Shown in pieces: positions 26,620-34,252 of a stretch of DNA of 64,000 nucleotides (position 1 is its first letter; every line of letters begins with the position of its first letter). The stretch is taken from contig NZ_JAMTCR010000005.1 of the NCBI RefSeq assembly GCF_024171945.1, positions 62,001 to 126,000 of the forward strand, read 5' to 3'. Source of the stretch: Actinokineospora globicatena (GTDB lineage: Bacteria > Actinomycetota > Actinomycetes > Mycobacteriales > Pseudonocardiaceae). Both the position numbers and the translations under genes were made by a program. The notes below the pieces were generated by a model. The model did no database searches and was not told the DNA's origin. It saw nothing but the letters and a program-made list of their open reading frames with translations.

Positions 26620-28716
26620 GTGCTCCCACGGACCACCCGGTGGCTGGTGCTCGCCGTCGTGCTTTCCGCCGTGCTCGGCGTGTCCACCAACGTGGCGGCG
26701 AGTGTGCTCCCCGAAGGGTGGCGCCCGTACCTGTGGATCGCTTGGCCGCTGTCCGCGGTGCTGATCGCCGTGATCATCGTCGTCGAGCGGCGCCGGGCGC
26801 CCGAACGCTCCACCGGCGGCGACAGCAGGCAAGCCAGGCGGGTGCTGCTCGGCAGGGTGCGCCGCTACTGGGTCGATGGCGTCCTCCGGCGGTCCCTCTA
26901 CCAGGAAGCGCGGCTCGAGCTCGGGCTCGCGGTCAACGAGCTGCGAAACCACCCCTGGGAACTGCGCTCGACCACCACCGGGCAGCGCACGAGGCACGTT
27001 GCCGCAGGAACCGCCATGACCACGGTGTTCGACGAACTGGACCGCACCATGGTCGTCGTGGGCGCTCCCGGCAGCGGGAAGACCACGATCTTGCTCGAGC
27101 TGGCGAACCAGCTCCTCGACAAGGCCGAAGTGGACCCCGCGGAACCGGCCCCGGTCGTGCTGGCCCTCGCCTCGTGGAGCAAGAGCCGGGTGTCGTTGGC
27201 GGACTGGGTCGAGCGGGAGATCGCGCAGCGCTACGAGATCCCGGCCCACTGGGTGCGCGGCTGGCTCGCCGACGGTGCCCTGACGCTGCTGCTGGACGGG
27301 CTCGACGAAGTCGACCCCGAACACCGCGCGGCCTGTGTCGCCGCGATCAACGCCTTCCGCGGTGAGCACGGTTCGACCTCGGTCGTGGTCACCTGTCGGG
27401 TCAAAGACCACGCCGCGCTCAAGGAGCCGCTCAACACCTACGGCAGGGTGGAGATCCAACCGCTGACCCGTGCGCAGGTGGGCGTGTTCCTCGCCGCGGA
27501 CAGCTTCAGCGGAGTCCGCGCGGAACTGGCACGTGACCCGTCGTTGTGGGAGCTGCTCGACACACCGCTCAACCTGAGCATCGCGATCCTGGCTTATCGG
27601 GATGGCCCCGCGAGCGATCCGGTCGGCGGCGATCAGGCGACCCGCAGGCGCAGGCTGTTCGCCGCCTACGTGCGCACGATGCTCGTCCACCGACCGAGCC
27701 CCAGGTACAGCCCGGAGGTTGTGCTGCGCGCCATGGTGCTGGTCGCGGCGCTCCTGCGGCGGTTGAACATCACGCTGCTGTCGTTCGACCTCTTCGACAA
27801 CTCAACCGTGCCTCGCGGCGACATAATCAAACTCGACCGCATGACCTTGCTGTTGAGGCTCCTGGTCTCCTGTGTGTTCGCACTGATCGCCGGGCTGTTC
27901 CTGGGCTGGTATAGCCTGGCATTGGGTGCGGCAGCGGGCTACTTGAGTAGTGCCGAGTCGGAATGGACCGTGAGTGCGTGGGACGTCAACTACCGTGACC
28001 TCCGCGGCCGTCCATACCGGCCCGCCCCGGTGTCGTTGCAACTGACGTTCTCGATCTTTGGGACGGGCTACGCCGAACTGGCCAAGGGCATCCCGCTCGC
28101 GGTTGGGTTCGGCATCGCGGTCACCGCTTCGAGGCTCGTCGACTTCGGCGGGCAGGCCGACCTGAATTGGTCGTTTCTCGCCTGGGGAGCGGGGCTCGGC
28201 ACAGCGGTCGTCGTCATGGTGGCCTACTTTCTCGTCGTCAAGTTGTACTTCGTCGTCTCGACCACGTGGCGGCCGCGGCGCAACCGTGAAGTGCCCAGTC
28301 CCGGGGTGCTGGGCATGGTGCGGGTCGCGATGGTCCTCGCGCTGTCGACCGCTGCCCTTGTCGGCGCCCTCGGGTTGCTGGTACTGGTGCAGATGGGTGA
28401 AGAGGACGTTGTCGGGTACACGATCGTCTTCGTCGTGCTCACCTTCCTCTTCGGGCTCTACAACCTGGCGGGATACGCCGTGGCGGAGCAGTGGTTCGTC
28501 AGGCGCAGGCTCCGGGCGGTCGGCTACTTGCCTCTACCTGCGGCTCCGCTGCTCGACCACGCCGTTGCCGCACTCTTCCTCCAGCGGGTCGGCGACAACT
28601 ACCTCTTCGTCCACCGAGAGCTCCTCGACTTCTTCGCCGACCGCGTCGAACTCACCCGTTTCGGCATCCCCCCGCTCCCCGCCAACACGGACCTCCTGCC
28701 GCAGTCGGCCACCTGA
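26620..28716 (+). CDS. Membrane-anchored NACHT-family NTPase
   Basis: A 698-residue protein starting at GTG 26620 after GGGAGAG. Two membrane helices lie at about 8-28 and 38-55, then a cytosolic NACHT NTPase at 130-400 with Walker A GAPGSGKTT (148-156) and the NACHT Walker B signature LLLDGLDEVD (Asp229, Glu230, Asp232), plus a VVTCRVKD sensor strand. About 405-640 holds a cluster of roughly six to eight hydrophobic helices, and the final 60 residues include FVHRELLDFFADR, the usual closing helix of NACHT proteins. Family proteins oligomerise on sensing a trigger. It lies 48 bp after the Clp-N gene, the third gene of a probable caspase/Clp-N/NACHT operon. Confidence 0.88.
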   Translation: MLPRTTRWLVLAVVLSAVLGVSTNVAASVLPEGWRPYLWIAWPLSAVLIAVIIVVERRRAPERSTGGDSRQARRVLLGRVRRYWVDGVLRRSLYQEARLELGLAVNELRNHPWELRSTTTGQRTRHVAAGTAMTTVFDELDRTMVVVGAPGSGKTTILLELANQLLDKAEVDPAEPAPVVLALASWSKSRVSLADWVEREIAQRYEIPAHWVRGWLADGALTLLLDGLDEVDPEHRAACVAAINAFRGEHGSTSVVVTCRVKDHAALKEPLNTYGRVEIQPLTRAQVGVFLAADSFSGVRAELARDPSLWELLDTPLNLSIAILAYRDGPASDPVGGDQATRRRRLFAAYVRTMLVHRPSPRYSPEVVLRAMVLVAALLRRLNITLLSFDLFDNSTVPRGDIIKLDRMTLLLRLLVSCVFALIAGLFLGWYSLALGAAAGYLSSAESEWTVSAWDVNYRDLRGRPYRPAPVSLQLTFSIFGTGYAELAKGIPLAVGFGIAVTASRLVDFGGQADLNWSFLAWGAGLGTAVVVMVAYFLVVKLYFVVSTTWRPRRNREVPSPGVLGMVRVAMVLALSTAALVGALGLLVLVQMGEEDVVGYTIVFVVLTFLFGLYNLAGYAVAEQWFVRRRLRAVGYLPLPAAPLLDHAVAALFLQRVGDNYLFVHRELLDFFADRVELTRFGIPPLPANTDLLPQSAT

Positions 28717-28838
28717 CTCCCGGCGACGTTTCCCCTGGTCAAGACGAATTCATCGACACACCGATGAGTTCCAGCCGCCTCTGCCGTTACACCGGTACAA
28801 GGATGGCCACCAAGGCCCCCTGACCCGAGGAGACAAGC

Positions 28839-29255
28839 ATGGACTGGCAGCTGCAGGTCGTCGTCGTTCCGGTGTCCGATGTCGACCGCGCGAAGGAGTT
28901 CTACGCGGGCAAGCTCGGCTTCACCGTCGACACCGACCACCGCGCCGGGGAGGACTTCCGGGTGGTGCAGGTGACCCCGCCCGGGTCGGCGTGTTCGATC
29001 ACGTTCGGCAAGGGGCTGGGTGACGGTGAGCCCGGGTCGGTCAAGGGGTGCCACCTGGTCGTCACCGACATCGTCGCGGCGGCGAAGCAGCTCGACGCGG
29101 CGGGGGTGGAGCACTCCGGGGTGCAGCACTTCGAGCAGGGCGTCATGGCTCCCGGGCCGGACCCGGACGGCCGCGACTACGGGTCGTTCATCTTCTTCGC
29201 CGACCCGGATGGGAACTCCTGGGCGGTGCAGCAGGTCGTCACCGCAGCGAGGTGA
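28839..29255 (+). CDS. VOC-superfamily (glyoxalase-like) protein
   Basis: A 138-residue VOC protein, distinct from the one at 23738. The first half begins LQVVVVPVSDVDRAKEFYAGKLGFTVD, the second has CHLVVTDIVAAAKQLDAAGVE and ends FADPDGNSWAVQQV. It is often found with a SigJ-type sigma factor, as here: its stop overlaps the sigma gene start in GTGA. The reaction is unknown; a role in handling reactive or antibiotic molecules under sigma-factor control is plausible. The 120 bp upstream separate it from the NACHT gene and probably hold its own promoter. Confidence 0.82.
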   Translation: MDWQLQVVVVPVSDVDRAKEFYAGKLGFTVDTDHRAGEDFRVVQVTPPGSACSITFGKGLGDGEPGSVKGCHLVVTDIVAAAKQLDAAGVEHSGVQHFEQGVMAPGPDPDGRDYGSFIFFADPDGNSWAVQQVVTAAR

Positions 29256-30130
29256 GCGACTTCGAGCAGTACCGCCGCGAGCTGCACGTCCACTGCTACC
29301 GCATGCTCGCCTCGTACGAGCAGGCCGAGGACGCCGTGCAGGAGACGTTCCTGCGGGCCTGGCGCGGCCGGGAGGGGTTCGACGGCGCGAACGCGAGGGC
29401 GTGGTTGTACAAGATCGCGACCAACATCTGTGTCGACCAGGCCCGCACGGCCAAGGCGCGCACCGAGGTCGCGTGGCTGACCCCGTACCCCGACCGCGAG
29501 CTGGACGAACCGCACGTGGTTGCCGTCGCCAGGGAGACCATCGAGCTGGCCTTCCTGACCGCGTTGCAGGTCCTCCCCGGGCGCCAGCGGGCCGCGCTGC
29601 TGGCCAAGGAGGTGCTGGGGTTGTCCGCCGCCGAGATCGCCGACCTGCTCGGGGTGAGCGTGGCGGCCGCCAACAGCGCGTTGCAGCGGGCACGGACGAC
29701 CCTGCGCGACCACCTGCCCGCGCGCCGCGACGACTGGGCGGCCCGGGAGCCCAGCGCCGCGGAGCGCGACCTGCTCGCCCGGTTCATCGACGCCCACGAG
29801 CGGTGCGACGCCCCGGCCGCGCTCGCGGTGGCCGCCGAGGACATCCGGGTCACCATGCCGCCGAACCCGCTGCGCTTCGACGGCCGCGACGCCATCGCGG
29901 GCCTGCTCGAGCGCGCTTTCGGTCCCGACCGCGACGGCGACTGGCGGCTCCTGCCGACCTCCGCCAACCGCATGCCCGCCGCCGCGAGCTACCTGCGCAG
30001 GCCGGGCGACACCGAGTTCCGCGCGTTCAAGCTGGACGTGCTGCGCGTCGTGGGGGGTGAGATCGCCGAGATCACCACGTTCGGCTACGCGCTGTTCGAC
30101 CACTTCGGACTCCCGACGCGGCTGGTCTGA
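29252..30130 (+). CDS. ECF sigma factor with SnoaL-like C-terminal domain (SigJ/ECF41-like)
   Basis: A 292-residue ECF sigma factor starting at GTG 29252, overlapping the VOC gene by 4 bp. Sigma-2 is at about 5-75 (HCYRMLASYEQAEDAVQETFLRAW), sigma-4 at about 105-165 with the HTH GLSAAEIADLLGVSVAAANSALQRAR. Residues 170-290 form a SnoaL/NTF2-like domain, as in the ECF41 and SigJ groups, where this tail tunes sigma activity in place of a separate anti-sigma factor. No anti-sigma gene is adjacent, consistent with that mode. In those groups the usual target is a neighbouring oxidoreductase or VOC-type gene, here perhaps the linked VOC gene. Confidence 0.85.
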   Translation: MSDFEQYRRELHVHCYRMLASYEQAEDAVQETFLRAWRGREGFDGANARAWLYKIATNICVDQARTAKARTEVAWLTPYPDRELDEPHVVAVARETIELAFLTALQVLPGRQRAALLAKEVLGLSAAEIADLLGVSVAAANSALQRARTTLRDHLPARRDDWAAREPSAAERDLLARFIDAHERCDAPAALAVAAEDIRVTMPPNPLRFDGRDAIAGLLERAFGPDRDGDWRLLPTSANRMPAAASYLRRPGDTEFRAFKLDVLRVVGGEIAEITTFGYALFDHFGLPTRLV

Positions 30131-30194
30131 GCACACAGGGTCCACATAGGTCGGCCACAACGGGGCCAAAGCGTCCCGGCCGATCGTTGGGGAA

Positions 30195-30998
30195 ATGGAA
30201 ACGGTGCTGGCCCCGACGGGCGGACGGACGGACAACGGTGACCCGGTCGTGCTCGACGTGGTCATCCCGGTCCACAACGAGGAGCAGGACCTGGAGCCCT
30301 GCGTGCGGACGGTGCGAGCGTACCTGGCGGTGTCGGTGCCCTACCGGTTCCGGATCACCATCGCCGACAACGCGAGCACCGACGGCACGCCGGAGGTAGC
30401 CAGGCGGTTGGCCGAGCGGTTCAGCGAGGTCAGCGTGCTGAGCATGCCGGAGAAGGGCCGGGGTCGGGCGCTCAAGGCGGCGTGGCTGGCCTCGGACGCG
30501 GCGGTGGTCGCCTACATGGACGTCGACCTGTCGACCGACCTGGCCGCGCTCGGGGCGCTGGTGGCGCCGCTGCTGTCCGGGCACTCGGACGTGGCGATCG
30601 GGTCGCGGCTGGCCAGGGGCGCCCGGGTCGTGCGCGGCGCGAAGCGGGAGTTCATCTCGCGCTCGTACAACCTGATCCTGCGCGCGGTGCTCGGGGCCAG
30701 GTTCTCCGACGCGCAGTGCGGCTTCAAGGCGTTGCGCGCCGACGCGGCCCGGTCGGTGCTCCCGCACGTGGAGGACACCGGGTGGTTCTTCGACACGGAG
30801 TTGCTGGTACTGGCCCAGCGCGGCGGTATGCGCACCTACGAGGTCCCGGTCGACTGGATCGACGACCCAGAGTCCTCTGTGGACATCGTCAGGACGGCTA
30901 TCGCCGACTTGCGCGGGGTAGCGCGGATGTGGCGGTCGCGCTCGCGCAAGGCCGGTCGCGCCGTCAGGTCCGCCCGCGTCGCTGCCCCGGCGTGGTGA
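30195..30998 (+). CDS. Family 2 glycosyltransferase (dolichyl-phosphate-mannose-synthase-like)
   Basis: A 267-residue GT-A fold enzyme without membrane helices. N-terminal DVVIPVHNEEQDLEPCVRTV binds the nucleotide; ADNASTDGT and the metal motif AYMDVDLSTD follow, then GSRLARGARV and AQCGFKALR typical of Dpm1/GtrB-like enzymes. It probably transfers a sugar from an NDP donor to a polyprenyl phosphate or similar lipid. A basic C-terminal tail may touch the membrane. The gene's 3' end overlaps the convergent cyclase-like gene by 35 bp. No other glycan gene is linked. Confidence 0.82.
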   Translation: METVLAPTGGRTDNGDPVVLDVVIPVHNEEQDLEPCVRTVRAYLAVSVPYRFRITIADNASTDGTPEVARRLAERFSEVSVLSMPEKGRGRALKAAWLASDAAVVAYMDVDLSTDLAALGALVAPLLSGHSDVAIGSRLARGARVVRGAKREFISRSYNLILRAVLGARFSDAQCGFKALRADAARSVLPHVEDTGWFFDTELLVLAQRGGMRTYEVPVDWIDDPESSVDIVRTAIADLRGVARMWRSRSRKAGRAVRSARVAAPAW

Positions 30999-31593
30999 AC
31001 CCGTGGGTGAGCAGCTCCCCGGTCGGCGCGGGAACCCGCAGGTAGGCGGTCTGGGCGAACGACTTGACCCGCACGGGAACCGGGACGTAGAGGCCCGGGT
31101 CGTCGCCCGCGTACCCCGACAGCACGGCGTCCACGTACGCCCGCTCCGACACGACGGCAGCGACCTTGGTGCCTGGCCCCGACCGCTCCAACAACGCCCG
31201 CACCGGCCCGGCGTCGAGTAGCCGGTGGGCCTGCACCCGGGCCATGCCGCTACCCGCCGTGATCGACCGCCCACCGGTGAGCGGTCCGATGTGGATGGTG
31301 GCCCGCATCCTTATCCCGTCGCAGAGGACTTCTTGCAGTGCGGGCAGGAACGGGTTCAGCAGCTTCGGCAGCAACCCGGATCTCAACCCCAGCACCCACC
31401 CATCCCCAGTACTGACACTCAACGGCGCCCGCCCCCACTCGGCTCCCAACCCGCAGACCTCCAGCGCCCGCAGCAGTATCCGAGGCACCAACCCCGTCAA
31501 CGCCGCGTGCTCCCGCCCCCGCCTCCCCCCGAAGTCCTTCACATCAACCACCAAAATCGCCCGGTACGGCGGCAACTGAACCCCACGACTCAC
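30964..31593 (-). CDS. Class III nucleotidyl-cyclase-like protein
   Basis: A 209-residue protein with a cyclase-homology-like fold. AILVVDVKDFGG (Asp17) matches the first metal-aspartate strand of class III cyclases and SVSTGDGWVLGL (Asp64) the second. Then come a long helix, IRMRATIHIGPL as the conserved central strand, and ARVQAHRLLDAGPVRALL. Both metal aspartates are kept, but the substrate-specifying Lys/Asp and transition-state Arg/Asn residues are not obvious, so it may be a specialised or inactive cyclase. GTG 31593 has GAGAGGGG 5 bp upstream; GTG 31608 is an alternative. The next genes are two Crp/Fnr regulators, implying a linked second-messenger circuit. Confidence 0.6.
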   Translation of the reverse strand: MSRGVQLPPYRAILVVDVKDFGGRRGREHAALTGLVPRILLRALEVCGLGAEWGRAPLSVSTGDGWVLGLRSGLLPKLLNPFLPALQEVLCDGIRMRATIHIGPLTGGRSITAGSGMARVQAHRLLDAGPVRALLERSGPGTKVAAVVSERAYVDAVLSGYAGDDPGLYVPVPVRVKSFAQTAYLRVPAPTGELLTHGFTTPGQRRGRT

Positions 31594-31689
31594 CGCGACC
31601 CCTCTCACCTGTGAGCCCCCACCATCACCCGCCCTGGCACCCCGGATCGTCCGCTACCGGACTGTTTCACCCCCCGGAAACCGCCCCCA

Positions 31690-32100
31690 CTTGCCACCCG
31701 CCACATGCCATAAGCCGCCCCAGCCCCGACCGCGCGCGCCAGCCATCTGGCGGCCGTTAGCACCTACCCGCCCCCAAAGGCTTCGCTGCCCATCCCGGAG
31801 GCCCCCGCCCCTACCCGACCGGCGTCGCGAAGGCCGCCCCCTGCTGCTCCCAAGGCCCCACCTCAGGCGCCACAGCCGTCTTGGAGCTACCTTCGCATCC
31901 ACGCCGCCGCCGTCTCGGAGGCTGCCCCCACGCCTTTGCGGCCACCGCCCGGAGGCCGCCCCACATTCGCGCCCCCGTTCCGGAGGCTGCCCCCGAACTC
32001 GCGCCGCCGCTGTTCCGGAGGCCGTCCCCGCGACCCCAGCCCCCACCCTCTCCGGGGGGCGTCCCCAGTGCCAGTCTACCGGTGCTGGGGGTGGCGACCC
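31690..32100 (+). repeat. Decayed GC-rich repeats, including a 47-bp dispersed repeat
   Basis: A non-coding stretch in which CCGGAGGC(T/C)G(C/T)CCCC-like units recur about six times between 31795 and 32025. At 32035-32082 lies a 47-48 bp sequence found again at 46891-46938; the first 31 bp are identical and both end GCCAGTCTACCGG. Long open frames here are by-products of composition. Confidence 0.55.
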
Positions 32101-32116
32101 AGGGGTGCGTGGACCC

Positions 32117-32144
32117 TGTGGACAACTGCACGGGTTGTGGACAA
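32117..32144 (+). repeat. Two DnaA-box-like TGTGGACAA sites
   Basis: TGTGGACAA occurs at 32117-32125 and 32136-32144, 19 bp apart; each is the complement of TTGTCCACA. The surrounding sequence is similar to 12126-12168. A possible role is DnaA binding away from the origin. Confidence 0.45.
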
Positions 32145-32180
32145 CTCGACCTGGGCGGATGTCGGGGCGCCCGCGCGGAT

Positions 32181-32828
32181 TCACCCGGTTGGGGAGCTGC
32201 GGGTGCGGCGGACCAGTTCGTCCCGGTCGACCACCACCAGCCGTGGCCCGGATCGGAGGGCGCCGCAGCGTCGCAAGTCGGCGATCTGTTCGGCAACGGT
32301 GCTCCGTGCCATCCCCAGTGCGCGGGCGATGGCCTCCTGGGACAACGGCACCCGCCGATCCCCATCGTCGCCGTGGTCGATGACCTCCAGCAGCAACCTT
32401 GCGACTCGGGCCCTGCTTGATGCGTGCGCGACCGGCACCTGGTCCACCATTGCGACCAGCTTGATCCGCAAGTACTCCCGCACCGCCCCGCCGCCCGCCA
32501 CCGCCGCGTCCAGTGCGGCCGAGCTCAACGCCACAGCCGTGCACTGGTCAAGCGCCACAACCGATGCCGTCCGCGCGACGCAGGCCGCCGGTGCCAGCTC
32601 GCCGACCAAGTCCCCCGGCCCGCGCACCGACACGAGCAACTGTGCGCCGGACCCGTCGTCCACCATCACGCGGACCCGGCCCCGCAGCAACGCCAGCACC
32701 TGCCCGCCAGGTTCGCCTTGCCGAAGCAACGCCGCACCGGGTGGGTACGCCCGCGCCGTCCCGGCGGCCACCACCGCCGCCCACGCCCGCGCGCCGACCA
32801 GGGTCCGGAAGGTCTGCACACCCACCAC
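32181..32828 (-). CDS. Crp/Fnr-family transcriptional regulator
   Basis: A 215-residue regulator. Residues 20-110 are a cyclic-nucleotide-binding beta-barrel (GAALLRQGEPGGQVLALLRGRVRV) with phosphate-binding-cassette-like GPGDLVGELA...ARTASV, keeping Gly-Glu-Leu and an Arg-Thr pair. Then comes a dimerisation helix, and residues 150-205 form a winged HTH (LSQEAIARALGMARSTVAEQIADLRRCGALR). Retention of Glu and Arg suggests it could bind a cyclic nucleotide. It is on the same strand as the cyclase-like gene but upstream of a 570-bp repeat region, and divergent from the second Crp/Fnr gene at 33090. Confidence 0.85.
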   Translation of the reverse strand: MVGVQTFRTLVGARAWAAVVAAGTARAYPPGAALLRQGEPGGQVLALLRGRVRVMVDDGSGAQLLVSVRGPGDLVGELAPAACVARTASVVALDQCTAVALSSAALDAAVAGGGAVREYLRIKLVAMVDQVPVAHASSRARVARLLLEVIDHGDDGDRRVPLSQEAIARALGMARSTVAEQIADLRRCGALRSGPRLVVVDRDELVRRTRSSPTG

Positions 32829-33089
32829 CTACCGCCCCCGGCCGGGCGCCGCGTGCCGGGGACGCGCGGTTCGCTCGAAGTGATCACGCGTGGCCACCCC
32901 GTCAACGCCTGGACAGAACTTGGTCAACCGGGTGCGAACCGGCGGCCGTCCGCGCGGTGGCGGATTACCGTCAGTGACTTCAGCGCAGAGAGGAGCTCCA
33001 CCATGGAGACCGAACAACCGAGGTGAGTAGCGCGCCGCCGTGGGTCCCGCGATGATCACGGTGACCTGGTGAACGGCGGAGGGTGGCCC

Positions 33090-33785
33090 ATGCGACTTCC
33101 GAGTGACCTGGTGGCCGAGTCCCTGATGGCCTACCTCTCCGAGGAGGATCGCGCGCACGTGGTCGGGACCGGGACGCCGCGGGTGTTCGGCGCGGGCGAG
33201 ACGTTGCTGCGCCAGGGCGACCCGACCGACCACGTGCTGGTCCTGGTGCACGGTTGGGCGAGGGTGCTCACCAGGCGCGCGGACGGGCAAACGGTGCTCG
33301 TCGCCTTCCGGGGTCCCGGTGACGTGCTCGGGGACCTGGCGGCGTTGCACGGGTGGGTGCGGTCGGCGGATGTGGAGAGCCTGGAGGAGGTGCACGCCGT
33401 GCACTTGCGCGCGCACGAGTTCGGCGCACTGCTCGAGGACCGGCCCACCGTTGCGATCGCCATGGTCAAACAGCTGGCCGCTCGGCTGCGTGAGGCGGAG
33501 AACGCCCGCGCCGAGTTCGCCACGATGCACGTCACCGAGCGGGTCGCCGCATATTTGCTCTGGCTGTCGCACAGCTACGGCGTCAAGACCGACGCCGGTG
33601 TCGCGTTGCGCGTGCCATTCACCCAGCAGGACATCGCCAACCGGGTCGGCGCATCGTTGCGCGCGGTGGCCAGGGCTTTCGCGGTGTTGCGCGACCGGGG
33701 CATCGTCATCAACACCCGCAGGCAGACCGTCATCGCGCGCCCGGACGTGCTGCGCGCCTTCGTCCGCGAGGTCCCCGAGCTCTGA
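33090..33785 (+). CDS. Crp/Fnr-family transcriptional regulator
   Basis: A 231-residue regulator, a diverged relative of the neighbour at 32181. It has the cyclic-nucleotide-binding domain (GAGETLLRQGDPTDHVLVLVHGWARVL), a cassette GPGDVLGDLA...WVRSADV, a dimerisation helix, and a winged HTH (FTQQDIANRVGASLRAVARAFAVLRDRGIV). ATG 33090 follows GGAGG at 7 bp and is preferred to GTG 33069. A 260-bp divergent promoter region separates the two regulators. Downstream on the same strand are a tiny membrane peptide gene and the unknown gene at 34253, likely targets. Confidence 0.87.
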   Translation: MRLPSDLVAESLMAYLSEEDRAHVVGTGTPRVFGAGETLLRQGDPTDHVLVLVHGWARVLTRRADGQTVLVAFRGPGDVLGDLAALHGWVRSADVESLEEVHAVHLRAHEFGALLEDRPTVAIAMVKQLAARLREAENARAEFATMHVTERVAAYLLWLSHSYGVKTDAGVALRVPFTQQDIANRVGASLRAVARAFAVLRDRGIVINTRRQTVIARPDVLRAFVREVPEL

Positions 33786-33885
33786 TGTGCCAAATGGCGT
33801 GCTCCGTGCGCGCCACAGGTCATCGCGGCGGCGTTGACCCAGGGGCATCCTTGGTCTTGCGAGCGAGATCCGGGGAGGGATCGGG

Positions 33886-33984
33886 ATGAGGATGCTGATG
33901 ACGGTGGGCTCGATGGCGCGAATCGGTTTCTACACTTTCCTGGCCGGGCTGGGGTCCGGCATGTTGCTGGTCAGCGCTTTCTGA
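33886..33984 (+). CDS. 32-residue single-helix peptide
   Basis: A very short gene with an excellent ribosome-binding site (GGGGAGGG, 7 bp before the ATG). The product begins MRMLMTVGSMARIGFY and continues through a Gly/Leu-rich hydrophobic helix to LLVSAF, so it is probably a membrane peptide. It lies 100 bp after the Crp/Fnr stop. It may be a signalling peptide, a leader or a toxin-like effector. Support is the ribosome-binding site and hydrophobic pattern; there is no homologue evidence. Confidence 0.5.
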   Translation: MRMLMTVGSMARIGFYTFLAGLGSGMLLVSAF

Positions 33985-34047
33985 CCGGTGGACCACTCAA
34001 TTCTTCGAGTGCTGGCTGCTGCCCTGATTCGGGAGGAGGTGCGTGTC

Positions 34048-34083
34048 ATGGAGAGCCACTGGGTCCTGTTCTTGCTGGTCTGA
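34048..34083 (+). CDS. Possible 11-residue peptide
   Basis: ATG 34048 is preceded by GGAGGAGG, 8 bp upstream; the product is MESHWVLFLLV. GTG 34039 would add three residues. It is the second tiny reading frame with a strong ribosome-binding site between the Crp/Fnr gene and the unknown gene at 34253, followed by a GC-rich hairpin-prone stretch (34100-34190). It could be a leader peptide for attenuation. Confidence is low because of size. Confidence 0.3.
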   Translation: MESHWVLFLLV

Positions 34084-34252
34084 GCGCCGCCGCCGTGTCG
34101 ACCGGGGCCGGAGCGGCGGCGGCAGGGGGGATGGGGGAACAAGGGGGAGGCGCCCGGTCCGCAGGGGGGAATGCGGACCGGGCGCCTTTTCGCACTCGCC
34201 ATTGTCCGACGTTTTCGGCGGTGGCCCTGGTAACGGAGAGGCGGGCGGAGCG

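Noticed and set aside
31691-32544. Open frames on both strands in the repeat region
   Set aside because: Pro/Arg/Gly low-complexity translations, no ribosome-binding sites, and overlap with recognisable repeats and the Crp/Fnr gene.
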